Positions 32,423 through 40,417 of a DNA stretch of 64,000 nucleotides are shown piece after piece (position 1 is the stretch's first letter; every line of letters starts with the position of its first letter). The stretch lies in contig JAUMSH010000023.1 in NCBI GenBank assembly GCA_031292915.1, forward strand, positions 91,736 through 155,735. The letters run 5' to 3'. The notes beneath the pieces are model-generated. The model was not told the DNA's origin. It saw only the letters and a list, made by a program, of their open reading frames with translations, and did no database searches. The position numbers and the translations under genes were made by a program. The DNA is from Collinsella sp. GTDB lineage: Bacteria > Actinomycetota > Coriobacteriia > Coriobacteriales > Coriobacteriaceae.

Positions 32423-33556
32423 TTAGATGCGGTTCATCTGAGCGGCGACTTTGTTGTACCAGTCCTGCCACGTGGGCGGGCAGTACTTTTTGGCCGCTGC
32501 CGGGGTAAGGGTGGAGCCGTAGTTGGCGCCCAGATAGGCAACGTGGGCGGAGATGCCCTCGCTCCAGCTGCCAAAGCTGCGCCAACCGCCGCCACGGGCA
32601 CTCCAGCCCCAGGCGTTGTAAGAATTGGCGCAATAAGCACCCTTGGTGCTCTCGATGCAGGCGATGGCGGGGGACCAACGGGGATCGACACCGGTATTCC
32701 AAGCGGCGACGGCAAAGTTATAGCCCTGGCCTGCCATGGGGGAGCCGGCAAGGTAGTTGTCGATGCGACTCGTCCACTCATTAATGAACGAATCGTAATC
32801 GGAACTACCGGTATTGGCGTTGTTCACCGTGGTGTCGATGGTGGTGTTGGTGTTGGTGGCCTGGCTGCTGGAATTGCTGCCGCTTACGCCCTCGCCCGAG
32901 AGCTTCTCGGCGGCAGCGGCCTTATCGGCCTCAAGCTTGGCAAGCTCGGCGGCATTTTCCTGCTCGGCTTTTGCCTGTGCCTCGCTGCGGAGCTGCTGGG
33001 CCTGCGCCAGCGCGTCCTCGGCGTTTTTCTGCTCTGTCTCAAGCTGTGACTTGGCCTGCTGGAGCTCGGCCTTGTTCTGCTCGAGTTCGGTTTGCATGTT
33101 ATTGAGCTGTTCGATCTCGTCGACGCTCGAGCTCGTGATCTGGTTGGTGTATTTGCAGGTCGTGATGAACTCACCCAGGCTCTGCGCATTGACCAGGAAG
33201 CTCACGATGGGATTGGTGCCCTTCTGATACTTGTACAGATCGCGCATGGCGGAGCTTGCCTTGGCCTGCTGCTCGGGAAGCTTGGCCTCGATTTCCTCGA
33301 TGCTTGCCTCATTGGAGTCAATCTGCTTTTGCAGATCATCGAGTTTGGTGCGGGCGTCGTTGTAGGCGCTCGTGGCGGCTTCGATCTTCTGCTGGGCTGC
33401 GGAAAGCTGGTCCTGCGTTGCCTGCGAGGCGGCATACGCCGCAACGGGGGAGAGCATCGGCGTGGCCGTCAGCGCAACGGCGAGCGCGGCGCTCGTGATG
33501 ATACGAGCCGGCTTCGACGCAATGAGCGCTGCGGTGCGATGATTCGAATGCTGCAT
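32423..33556 (-). CDS. Secreted coiled-coil protein with lysozyme-like C-terminal domain
   Basis: A 377-residue exported cell-wall protein. Signal peptide to about residue 43 (IITSAALAVALTATPMLSPVAAYA, in part). Residues 45-225 are a long coiled coil of the CwlO/PcsB type (QIDSNEASIEEIEAKLPEQ, in part), then a Ser/Thr/Asn linker, then about 110 residues with NFAVAAWNTGVDPRWSPAIACIES, NSYNAWGWSARGGGWRSFGS and TWQDWYNKVAAQM (in part), resembling glucosaminidase/transglycosylase-like domains in which Glu of IES is catalytic. Probably a peptidoglycan hydrolase in cell separation. ATG 33556 has GAGGGA 6 nt upstream. Confidence 0.78.
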   Translation of the reverse strand: MQHSNHRTAALIASKPARIITSAALAVALTATPMLSPVAAYAASQATQDQLSAAQQKIEAATSAYNDARTKLDDLQKQIDSNEASIEEIEAKLPEQQAKASSAMRDLYKYQKGTNPIVSFLVNAQSLGEFITTCKYTNQITSSSVDEIEQLNNMQTELEQNKAELQQAKSQLETEQKNAEDALAQAQQLRSEAQAKAEQENAAELAKLEADKAAAAEKLSGEGVSGSNSSSQATNTNTTIDTTVNNANTGSSDYDSFINEWTSRIDNYLAGSPMAGQGYNFAVAAWNTGVDPRWSPAIACIESTKGAYCANSYNAWGWSARGGGWRSFGSWSEGISAHVAYLGANYGSTLTPAAAKKYCPPTWQDWYNKVAAQMNRI

Positions 33557-33790
33557 CCAGTCCCTCTGCAATCAATCGTAGGTTATGGTTCGAACGGTAT
33601 TCTACTACTGCTTTCGACCTCAACTTGAACCTTAAAGGTTCCAAAGGGTCAAGTTGAACTTGAGGCTTTGGCTTTGACCTGCAGTTATGACGAATTGTTG
33701 AGAAACCATAGAGTTCAACTTTAACGTTACAGAGCCCTGTTTGAGAGGAGTTTTGGGCTGTAAAAGCCATCTCAACGTGGGGTTTTATAA
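33557..33790. other. Intergenic region with TCAACTT-type inverted repeats
   Basis: This 234-bp region contains AACTTGAACC (33622-33631) pairing with GGGTCAAGTT (33646-33655) with one mismatch, plus further TCAACTT/AAGTTGA copies around 33715. It lies upstream of the secreted hydrolase gene on the minus strand and may hold its promoter and operator. No coding frame is credible in it. Confidence 0.4.
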
Positions 33791-34423
33791 CTACAGCGTG
33801 CCCTTCTGGCGAGCCTGCTTAATCTCTTCGAGGGCTTCGGCGGGGGTGAACGAACAGGTGCCGTCGCCGAGTTTGATTACCTGGATATCGTCGTCGGCGT
33901 AGACCTCTCCGCCCTTTAGTACCACGCCAAAAACGCCCTCGTGGGGAAAGATGCAGTCGCCGGCGAGATAGTAGATGGCACAGCGTGTGTGGCAGACCTT
34001 GCCGATTTGGCTGATTTCGACCAGGACATCGTTGCCAATCTTGAGCTGCGTTCCCAGGGGGAGCGAGAGCAGGTTGATGCCCTGGGTTGTGAAGTTCTCG
34101 CCAAAGTCGCCCTCGTGCACATCGAGCCCGCGCGTCTGCGCCGTCTGGATGGACTCTGCGGCCAAAAAGGAAACCTGACGGTGCCAATGCCCGGCGTGCG
34201 CATCGGAGGCGAGGCCAAACTGCTCGATAACGGTGTCGTGCCCGTCGGCGACGGGTGACTTACGCGTGCCTTTGTGCTCCGACGTGTTGATTGAGACGAT
34301 ACGGGCAGGCCCGTTGTAGGCGTCGTTTGCCGTGCACAGGGGAGCGGTCGCTTTCGCACGTTCCGCCAGCTCGCGCCTCGCGGCATTGAGGATGGGATTA
34401 TCGGTCGGATGGTCTTGGGGCAC
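33791..34423 (-). CDS. MOSC-domain protein
   Basis: A 210-residue protein with a MOSC (molybdenum cofactor sulfurase C-terminal) beta-barrel. VIEQFGLASDAHAGHWHRQVSFL and GDFGENFTTQGINL, in part, are typical, and the conserved Cys is in ISQIGKVCHTRCAIYYL. MOSC proteins bind or transfer Mo-cofactor sulfur or act in detoxifying reductions. The start is GTG (34423) with AAAGG upstream. The N-terminal 40 residues are an extra helical segment. No other molybdenum gene is in the window, so the role is open. Confidence 0.85.
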   Translation of the reverse strand: MPQDHPTDNPILNAARRELAERAKATAPLCTANDAYNGPARIVSINTSEHKGTRKSPVADGHDTVIEQFGLASDAHAGHWHRQVSFLAAESIQTAQTRGLDVHEGDFGENFTTQGINLLSLPLGTQLKIGNDVLVEISQIGKVCHTRCAIYYLAGDCIFPHEGVFGVVLKGGEVYADDDIQVIKLGDGTCSFTPAEALEEIKQARQKGTL

Positions 34424-34657
34424 GTGTGCGCCTTTCGCTCGAAGATGTCAATACGCTGAATCCTACAACAACGGTAGGTTCATTGCCCATTGTCATACAA
34501 CGGTGAGCGCCGTCTTCGTGCTGGCCTTCGTGCTGGACGATTGCGTCGATTGCCATAGATACGGTGGAGCTTTGGGCGCCGGCGGCTTGGCACGCTAGAA
34601 TAAATCAGTTGCGCAAAGACCGCCCGTTGTGTGGGCAGTTCATGATAGGAAGTTTCC

Positions 34658-35914
34658 ATGGCATTGCAATTTACAGAGCGCGAGTTCATTCCCGTGCTGC
34701 TCGGTGGCGACATCAACGCCTATTCGGTGGCGCGCGCCTTCTACGAGGAGTACCAGGTCAAGAGTCTGGTCTTTGGCAAGTATCAGACGGGTCCCGCGTA
34801 CCGCAGCCAGATTATCGACTACACGCCCAACGTGGATATCGATACCATGCCCGTGATGCTCAAAACCGTCAACGGCATTGCCCAAGCGCATACCGATAAG
34901 ACGGTTGTCCTTGTGGGCTGTGGCGACAATTATGTCGCTCTCGTGGCTCAAGCCAAGGATGCTCATGAGCTGGCGGATAACATCGTCGCTCCCTATGCGC
35001 CCTACAGCATGCTCGAGCAGTGTCAGAAGAAGGAGATCTTCTACGAGCTGTGCGAGAAGCATGGTGTGCCCTATCCGCATACCTTTACCTTCACCATGGC
35101 GATGCTGAACGCCCAAGGCGAGGCACCTGCCGAAGTGCTCGACCAGATCGATTTTCCTTACCCGATGATTCTGAAGCCTTCTGACGGCATCATGTGGTGG
35201 CAGCACGAGTTCGAGGGCCAGAAAAAGGCCTATGAGATTGCCGACCGCGCCGAGCTGGAACAGGTCATTCGCGATTCGTATGCCAGCGGCTACACCGACG
35301 ACCTGATCTTGCAGGATCGCGTGCCCGGCAACGACGAGTACATGCGCGTGCTCACCAGCTATTCCGACCGCAACGGTAAGGTCCGCATGATGTGCCTGGG
35401 CCATGTGCTGCTCGAGGAGCACCAGCCCCACGGTGTCGGCAACCATGCCTGTATCATTACCGAGCCCAACGACGAGCTCATGGGCGGCGTGCGCAAGTTG
35501 CTCGAGGACCTTCACTTTGTGGGCTATTCCAACTTTGACGTAAAGTACGACGAGCGCGACGGCTCGTTTAAGTTCTTCGATTTCAACACGCGCCAGGGCC
35601 GCAGCAACTACTACGTTACCAACAGCGGCTTTAACGTTGCCAAGTATGTGGTGGACGAGTATGTGTTCAACCGCCCGTTTGAGCCGGAGTTTGTGACGGC
35701 GCAGGACGAGGCCCTGTGGATGGTCGTTCCCATGGGCGTCGTCGACAAGTACGTCAAGGATCCCGAGCTGCGCGCTAAGGTGCATCGCCTGGACAAGGAA
35801 GGCAAGGGCGCCGACCCTTCGTTTATGAAGGGCGACTTTGTCTTTAACCGCTGGCTGCGCATGTGGCACACCAAGCTGCGCCACTTTAAGCTGTTCAAGA
35901 CGTATTACAAGTAG
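34658..35914 (+). CDS. ATP-grasp ligase, candidate D-aspartate ligase
   Basis: A 418-residue ATP-grasp enzyme. The N-terminal domain has VLLGGDINAYSVARAFYEEY; the ATP-binding central part shows YPMILKPSDGIMWW, DLILQDRVPGNDEYMRV and VGYSNFDVKYDERD; the Mg-binding end is FFDFNTRQGRSNYYVTNSG with Glu/Asn ligands. The pattern resembles D-aspartate ligases (Aslfm type) that add D-Asp to the peptidoglycan precursor, and an aspartate-racemase-family gene follows 84 nt later. Related carboxylate-amine ligases remain possible. ATG 34658 has TAGGA upstream. It is likely cytosolic, acting on the lipid-linked or nucleotide precursor. Confidence 0.75.
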   Translation: MALQFTEREFIPVLLGGDINAYSVARAFYEEYQVKSLVFGKYQTGPAYRSQIIDYTPNVDIDTMPVMLKTVNGIAQAHTDKTVVLVGCGDNYVALVAQAKDAHELADNIVAPYAPYSMLEQCQKKEIFYELCEKHGVPYPHTFTFTMAMLNAQGEAPAEVLDQIDFPYPMILKPSDGIMWWQHEFEGQKKAYEIADRAELEQVIRDSYASGYTDDLILQDRVPGNDEYMRVLTSYSDRNGKVRMMCLGHVLLEEHQPHGVGNHACIITEPNDELMGGVRKLLEDLHFVGYSNFDVKYDERDGSFKFFDFNTRQGRSNYYVTNSGFNVAKYVVDEYVFNRPFEPEFVTAQDEALWMVVPMGVVDKYVKDPELRAKVHRLDKEGKGADPSFMKGDFVFNRWLRMWHTKLRHFKLFKTYYK

Positions 35915-35998
35915 ATGAGCGCGGCGCCCGTCCGGTTTGCATCGGGCGGGCGCGGGTATGATACGCGCAATTGCGCAAGCGTCACCAAGGAGGCGGCG

Positions 35999-36745
35999 AT
36001 GGAAAAGCTGGGAGTTATCGGCGGCATGGGCGCCGAGGCCACGTCGTATTACTACGACCAGGTGGTGCGTCATACGGCTGCTGCCTGCGATCAGGAACAT
36101 ATCGACATGGTGGTGCTCTCCAAGTCGACCATGCCCGACCGCACGTTGGCCATTAAGACCGGCGAGCATGCCAAGCTGCTGGCGACCATGAAAGAGTGTG
36201 CCCAGGCACTCGAGTCGCTGGGCTGTGCGCACATTGCCATTCCCTGCAACACGTCGCACTACTTCTACGACCAGATCCAGTCGTTTACGAAGGTGCCGAT
36301 TATCCACATGCCGCGTGAGTCGGTGCGCTATGCTCTGGCCGGTGCGGTGATGGGGGAGTGCGAGTTCGACCCCAACCTGAGTATGCCGGCCGAGCCGGTG
36401 CACAAGATTGGCATCATGGGCACCGACGGAACCGTGGGCGCGGGCGTCTACGGCCGCGAATGTAAGGCTGCGGGTGTTGAGGTTGTCTATCCCAGCGAGA
36501 AACGTCAGAACGATGTGATGTCGCTTATCTACGATGATGTGAAGGCCGGACGTGAGCCCGATATGGATAAGTTCGACCGCGTGATGTGGGAGTTCGCCCG
36601 TAGCGGCTGCGACCGCGTCATTCTGGCCTGCACCGAGCTCTCGGTGCTGCAGAAGTACCGAGAGATGCCCGAGATCACCCTCGACGCCATGGATGTCCTG
36701 GTGCGTGAATCCATCATCCGCAGCGGCGCCCCCTACCGCCTCTAG
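35999..36745 (+). CDS. Aspartate/glutamate racemase family protein
   Basis: A 248-residue PLP-independent racemase. GVIGGMGAEATSYYYDQVV opens the family, IAIPCNTSHYFYDQI carries the first catalytic Cys and VILACTELSVLQ the second, about 115 residues later, as in aspartate racemases. It makes D-aspartate (or D-glutamate) from the L form. ATG 35999 has AAGGAGG 5 nt upstream. Pairing with the ATP-grasp gene mirrors the Racfm-Aslfm arrangement of Enterococcus faecium and suggests a D-Asp containing peptidoglycan bridge. Confidence 0.87.
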   Translation: MEKLGVIGGMGAEATSYYYDQVVRHTAAACDQEHIDMVVLSKSTMPDRTLAIKTGEHAKLLATMKECAQALESLGCAHIAIPCNTSHYFYDQIQSFTKVPIIHMPRESVRYALAGAVMGECEFDPNLSMPAEPVHKIGIMGTDGTVGAGVYGRECKAAGVEVVYPSEKRQNDVMSLIYDDVKAGREPDMDKFDRVMWEFARSGCDRVILACTELSVLQKYREMPEITLDAMDVLVRESIIRSGAPYRL

Positions 36746-36756
36746 CTTCCGACCTG

Positions 36757-36777
36757 TCAAAAAGGGACAGGCTAATT
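36757..36777. repeat. Short palindrome of REP-like composition
   Basis: CCTGTC and GACAGG (within 36757-36777) flank AAAAAGG. The CCTGTCCC-like arms recall the cores of the repeats at 21684 and 22908. It stands just after the racemase gene. Confidence 0.4.
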
Positions 36778-36804
36778 TTGGTAGGTTTTATCTGGTGAAA
36801 CAGT

Positions 36805-36843
36805 AAAGGCCTCGGCTCGTTTGGTGCGAGCCGAGGCCTTTTG
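36805..36843. terminator. Strong bidirectional terminator
   Basis: AAAGGCCTCGGCTCG (36805-36819) pairs perfectly with CGAGCCGAGGCCTTT (36827-36841) around TTTGGTG-type loop. It serves the racemase gene (+) and the ECF transporter operon (-). Confidence 0.92.
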
Positions 36844-36870
36844 CGTTGGGCTGTTGCTGTCGGTGGTGAA

Positions 36871-37617
36871 CTAGAACAGGAAGCCGATGGCGATGAGGGC
36901 GATGCTGACGATGAGCACGGCGATGTCCAAGCCCTTGATGGGGTAGCGCTTGTACGAGCTGGCGCGCGTACGCAGATAGAAGCCGCGCTGTTCTGCCGCC
37001 AAGGCTGTGGCATCGGTCTTGCCCACGCTCGAGATGAGCAGTGGCACACACAGTGGCAGCATGAGCTTAAGCTTCTTGATGGGGTTCTTGGTGTCGTACT
37101 CGACGCCGCGTGCGGTCTGCGCCTCCATGATGGCGTTCATCTCCTGACCAAACACCGGCACAAAGCGCAGCGCCGTGGTAAAGGTGAAGGCATAGCGATA
37201 CGGCACGTGCAGCACCTCGACGCAGGCGTTGGCAAGGTCGTTGAGCTTGGTCACCATGAGCATGAGGATGAGTGGTAACGCCACACCCAGCAGGCGCAGG
37301 CAGGCCTTCGATCCTGTGATGAGGCCCGTGTCGGTGATAAAACCCCATACCACGTTGCCATCGCGCATAAAGGCCAGCTGGAGCACTAGCATGATAAGCG
37401 CGAGCGGAATCAGCAACTTGAGCAGCGAGAACAGACGGTCGACGACGCCGGCATAGGCACCCAGCGCAAGGGTGAGTGCCAAAAAGCCCAGCAGCGCCAC
37501 GTAGGTGTCGGACAAGAAGATGCCGACGATGATGGCGGCAGCGAGGCTCAGTTTGACGACGGGATTCAGGCGATGCAGCAGCGTATCGCCCGGCATGTAG
37601 TCGATGACGTTAACCAC
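36871..37617 (-). CDS. ecfT: ECF transporter transmembrane (T) component
   Basis: A 248-residue EcfT-type permease with about six membrane helices. The pattern YMPGDTLLHRLNPVVKL is the typical N-terminus (P-G-.-S/T-.-L-H-.-L-.-P-.-.-K), and the coupling helix region has TLALRFVP-type TTALRFVPVFGQE followed by MEAQTARGVEYDTKNPIKKL, containing the Ala-Arg-Gly coupling motif; a second such motif, AAEQRGFYLRTRAS, lies near the end. The GTG at 37617 overlaps the ATPase gene by 8 nt and has AAGGAG 10 nt upstream; an upstream ATG at 37650 is possible. It couples the ATPases to the S component. Confidence 0.88.
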   Translation of the reverse strand: MVNVIDYMPGDTLLHRLNPVVKLSLAAAIIVGIFLSDTYVALLGFLALTLALGAYAGVVDRLFSLLKLLIPLALIMLVLQLAFMRDGNVVWGFITDTGLITGSKACLRLLGVALPLILMLMVTKLNDLANACVEVLHVPYRYAFTFTTALRFVPVFGQEMNAIMEAQTARGVEYDTKNPIKKLKLMLPLCVPLLISSVGKTDATALAAEQRGFYLRTRASSYKRYPIKGLDIAVLIVSIALIAIGFLF

Positions 37618-39361
37618 GGTGGACCATCTCCTTGGTAATTCGAACGACATCGGTGACCTCGCTCACCTGCGCAAAAGCGGGCGAGACGGAAGATGCCAGA
37701 CGGCGCGAGAGTTCGATGACCTGGGGCGGCTCAACGTAGGCACGCCGCATGAGATCGATGTTCGAGAATAGCTCGTGCGTGCGGCCGCGGTCGAGGATGC
37801 GACCGTCGGCCATTACCACAATGCGCTCGGCAAAATCCGAGACGACTTCCATATCGTGGCAGACCATGATTACGGCGCAGCCACGCTCGGCCATGGTGCG
37901 CACCGTTTCCATGACGGTCATGCACTCGCGGTAATCAAGGCCGCTCGTGGGCTCGTCGAGCACGACGATCTTGGGCTCAACCACTACGACGGAGGCAAGC
38001 GCCACCATTTGTCGCTGGCCGCGCGAGAGCGAGAAGGGCGCCTCGTCGGCCGGCAAGCCAAAGCGGTCGATGACGAGTTGAGCACGACGCAGAGCCTCGG
38101 CACGGTCCATGCCGCCAAGCTCCAAGCCAAAGGCGACCTCGTCGAGCACGGTGTCCTTGCAGATCTGGCGGTCGGGGTTTTGGAAGAGGGTCGCGACCTC
38201 GCGGGCGATACGGCTCGTGGGAACGGCTGCGGTATCCAGTCCCGTGACGCGCACGCTGCCCGAGGCGGGCTTAAGCAGGCCTGTGAGTAGTTTGGTGAGC
38301 GTGGTCTTGCCGGCGCCGTTTTGGCCGACGATGCCCACGAGCTCGCCAGGATAGAGCGTCAGGCTAAGGTCATGTACGGCGGCGCCGCCATTGGGATAGG
38401 CAAACTCAGCATGGTCAAAGGTGAGTACGGGTTCGGCGTCCTTGGCATGAGGGCGCAACGACGGTGCATGCGGGGAACCGGCGGGCGCCTGAGCTTCGAT
38501 GGGCGCGTGTGCGGGGTCGACGATGCCCGAAATCATGCGCTCGGCCTCATCGACATCCAAGCAGGGGGTACCGCTTACCAGGCCATCGGCCTCGAGGCTA
38601 TTGAAGATACGCGTGACGCGAGGGCAGTCGACGCCGATGGCACGGAGCTCGTCGGTATGCGCGAAGACCTCGTGTGGCTCGCCCTGCAGCGCAATTTCGC
38701 CATGGTTGAGCACGAGCACGCGGTTGCAGTACTCCGAGAGCAGGGCGACCTTTTGCTCAACGACGACGATGGTGATTCCAAGTGCGCGGTTTGCCTCGCG
38801 CAGCGTCTCGAAGACCAACGTGGAGCTGGCGGGGTCGAGTGCCGCGGTGGGCTCGTCGAGAACCAAGACGCGCGGGCGCATGGCGAGGATGGCGGCGATG
38901 GCTACCTTTTGCTTCTGTCCGCCCGAGAGCGTGGCGATCTCGCGGTCACGCAGGTCGCTGATGCCGACGGTCTCGAGCGTTTCGCTCAAGCGCTGCTCGA
39001 TCTTGTCGTGGGGAACGCCAAAGTTCTCGAGGCCAAAGAGCATCTCGTCCTCGACGATCGAAGCGACCATCTGCGTGTCGATATCCTGTAGCACACTGCC
39101 GACGATTTGCGACACGTCGGTCAGCGAGACCTCGCAGGTGTCGTGGCCGTCAACCATGACGGACCCAAAGAACGTGCCGGTGTAGTGGTGGGGCACGGCA
39201 CCTGACAGGCAGGCGGCAAGCGTGGACTTGCCGGCGCCCGAGGGCCCGATGATGCCGATGAAATCTCCCTTGTTCACGCTGAGCGAGATGTGGCTGAGCG
39301 CCTGCTCGGTCTGCGTGCCATAGGAGAACGAGACATCGTCGACGTTGATGATCGTTTCCAT
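37610..39361 (-). CDS. ecfA: ECF transporter A-A' ATPase fusion
   Basis: A 583-residue protein with two ABC ATPase domains in one chain, equivalent to EcfA1 and EcfA2. Domain 1 has GPSGAGKST, LSGGQKQKVAIAA and VLVLDEPTAALDP; domain 2 has GQNGAGKTT, LSRGQRQMVALAS (signature with Arg for the second Gly) and IVVLDEPTSGLD. A linker of about 50 residues (SPHAPSLRPHAKDAEP) joins them. The C-terminal part continues past the second domain for about 70 residues. It powers substrate uptake through EcfT. ATG 39361 has AAAGGT upstream and lies 213 nt after the S-component gene. Confidence 0.92.
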   Translation of the reverse strand: METIINVDDVSFSYGTQTEQALSHISLSVNKGDFIGIIGPSGAGKSTLAACLSGAVPHHYTGTFFGSVMVDGHDTCEVSLTDVSQIVGSVLQDIDTQMVASIVEDEMLFGLENFGVPHDKIEQRLSETLETVGISDLRDREIATLSGGQKQKVAIAAILAMRPRVLVLDEPTAALDPASSTLVFETLREANRALGITIVVVEQKVALLSEYCNRVLVLNHGEIALQGEPHEVFAHTDELRAIGVDCPRVTRIFNSLEADGLVSGTPCLDVDEAERMISGIVDPAHAPIEAQAPAGSPHAPSLRPHAKDAEPVLTFDHAEFAYPNGGAAVHDLSLTLYPGELVGIVGQNGAGKTTLTKLLTGLLKPASGSVRVTGLDTAAVPTSRIAREVATLFQNPDRQICKDTVLDEVAFGLELGGMDRAEALRRAQLVIDRFGLPADEAPFSLSRGQRQMVALASVVVVEPKIVVLDEPTSGLDYRECMTVMETVRTMAERGCAVIMVCHDMEVVSDFAERIVVMADGRILDRGRTHELFSNIDLMRRAYVEPPQVIELSRRLASSVSPAFAQVSEVTDVVRITKEMVHRG

Positions 39362-39380
39362 GGATACCTTTCGTAGTCAT

Positions 39381-39425
39381 TGGGGACGTTCTTAAATGAC
39401 CAGTCGTTTAAGAACGTCCCCAAAA
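39381..39425. repeat. 17-bp inverted repeat between S component and ATPase genes
   Basis: TTGGGGACGTTCTTAAA and its perfect complement TTTAAGAACGTCCCCAA flank a short TGACCAGTCG loop. It is the nearer of two palindromes in the 212-bp gap of the ECF operon. GGGGACG cores recall the other REP-like sequences in the window. Confidence 0.6.
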
Positions 39426-39466
39426 GCTAGTCGTTTGGGACAGTCTTTGGTGGTGAAGCACGGAGA

Positions 39467-39567
39467 CGGCTTTACGAGGGGCCCCAGGTTGGCGCGAAAG
39501 AGGAGCGAAGCGTACTTGGGTACGCGAGCGACGAATGAACGCCAAGATGGGGTGGCTCGTAAAGCCG
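39467..39567. repeat. Nested three-level palindrome in the ECF operon
   Basis: Outer arms CGGCTTTACGAG (39467-39478) and CTCGTAAAGCCG (39556-39567) are perfect. Middle arms CCCC-AGG-TTGGCG (39482-39494) and CGCCAA-GAT-GGGG (39540-39552) pair around a 3x3 internal loop. The inner stem is GCGTAC/GTACGC (39510-39515, 39520-39525) with loop TTGG, and the connecting strands are purine-rich. The whole folds as one long hairpin just downstream of the S-component stop. Confidence 0.65.
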
Positions 39568-39573
39568 AGCGGG

Positions 39574-40146
39574 TTAGTTGAGCCTAAGAGCCTTCTGGAT
39601 GGGCAGGTAGAGGGCGCCGACCAGAATGGCGTTAAAGACGGCGGTCATGGCGACGACGGGCAGCATGGCGGCGGCGAGCTCGCCTACCACGCCGAGCATG
39701 GCCATCTTGATGACCATGAAGATGACGCCGGAGACAAAGGTGGTCAGGAAGGTTGCGACAATGGCGATCGCGGGCTTGACCTGACCGTTCTTGCCGGCGG
39801 CGTCGACGATGCCGGCCATGAGCATGGCGGCGATGCCCTCGGCGGCAAAATCGACGAAAGGCGAAGTGGTGGTGATCTGGATCACGGCAGCCGAGATGAG
39901 GCCAATGACGAGAGCCTGGCCGATGTTGGGGCGAACGACCAGGATGGTGAGGCAGAAGGCCGAGATGATGAACTCGGGGCTGATCATGCCGCCCGAGATG
40001 CCCGAGATGGCCTTGCCGACGGTGAAGTTGAGGATGAAGCCGGCAGCGAGCAGGATGGCGAGCAGGACGAGAGCACGGACGTCGAGTTTGCCGCGATCGG
40101 CGGTCTGGACGGTGCGGGGCTGGGTGGCGGTGGTGTTCTGAGACAT
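39574..40146 (-). CDS. ECF transporter S component, candidate tryptophan-specific (TrpP-like)
   Basis: A 190-residue integral membrane substrate-binding protein with five to six helices. GGMISPEFIISAFCLTILVVRPNIGQALVIGLISAAVIQITTTSP (region about 50-95) parallels B. subtilis TrpP in the order GGM-P-...-R-...-LVIG-...-TT..P, as I recall TrpP. A leader peptide with three Trp codons upstream supports tryptophan as ligand. It binds substrate and works with EcfT and the A-A' ATPase encoded downstream on the same strand. ATG 40146 has AAGGA 8 nt upstream; the S/A/T cluster looks like a dedicated (group I) ECF transporter. Confidence 0.85.
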   Translation of the reverse strand: MSQNTTATQPRTVQTADRGKLDVRALVLLAILLAAGFILNFTVGKAISGISGGMISPEFIISAFCLTILVVRPNIGQALVIGLISAAVIQITTTSPFVDFAAEGIAAMLMAGIVDAAGKNGQVKPAIAIVATFLTTFVSGVIFMVIKMAMLGVVGELAAAMLPVVAMTAVFNAILVGALYLPIQKALRLN

Positions 40147-40191
40147 GGTGAAAATCCTTTCGGAATGGGAGTGCAAGAGAAAAGCGGAGGC

Positions 40192-40321
40192 GCGTGATGC
40201 GAATGCGATCGGGCTCGAGATAGAAAAAGGCCCCCGGTCGAAACCGGAGGCCTTCCAATCACCTAGAGCGCAAAAACAGGCGTGAGGGACTCACTGTCGA
40301 CCGATCGTATTCGCATCACGC
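40192..40321. repeat. 21-nt inverted repeat flanking the Trp attenuator terminator
   Basis: Positions 40192-40212 and 40301-40321 are complementary over 21 nt with one mismatch. On the minus-strand RNA the 5' arm starts on the last base of the third Trp codon of the leader, and the 3' arm lies downstream of the terminator, before the S-component gene, with 88 nt between them. Confidence 0.75.
40221..40254 (-). terminator. Attenuator terminator upstream of the S-component gene
   Basis: On the minus strand AAGGCCTCCGGT (40254-40243) pairs with ACCGGGGGCCTT (40238-40227) around TTCG, with one mismatch, and is followed by TTTTTCTA. It lies between the leader peptide and the gene. The leader segment CGGTCGA (complement of 40297-40303) is complementary to TCGACCG inside the terminator, offering an alternative fold. 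Confidence 0.85.
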
Positions 40322-40359
40322 CACCACCAGTTGTTGAGAGAGTTCATCGTGTTCTTCAT
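40291..40359 (-). CDS. Leader peptide with three consecutive Trp codons
   Basis: A 22-codon frame: ATG at 40359, AAGGAG (complement of 40368-40373) 8 nt before it, and a TGA stop at 40293-40291. The peptide begins MKNTMNSLNN, has TGG TGG TGG (40329-40321), and ends RDANTIGRQ. This is the classic form of a tryptophan attenuation leader: ribosome stalling at the Trp run when charged Trp-tRNA is scarce changes the fold of the following RNA. The bases just upstream of its start (GCCACCA) can also pair with the Trp codons (TGGTGGC). Confidence 0.85.
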   Translation of the reverse strand: MKNTMNSLNNWWWRDANTIGRQ

Positions 40360-40417
40360 GTTGGTGGCTCCTTTCGTGATGCCGTGGCGCGGTCGCACCT
40401 AGTTGCTGTTGCGCTGC

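Noticed and set aside
34640..36760. 706-codon open frame on the minus strand across the ATP-grasp and racemase genes
   Set aside because: It is antisense to two genes with clear family motifs and has no ribosome site or recognisable domain; long antisense frames are expected at this GC content.
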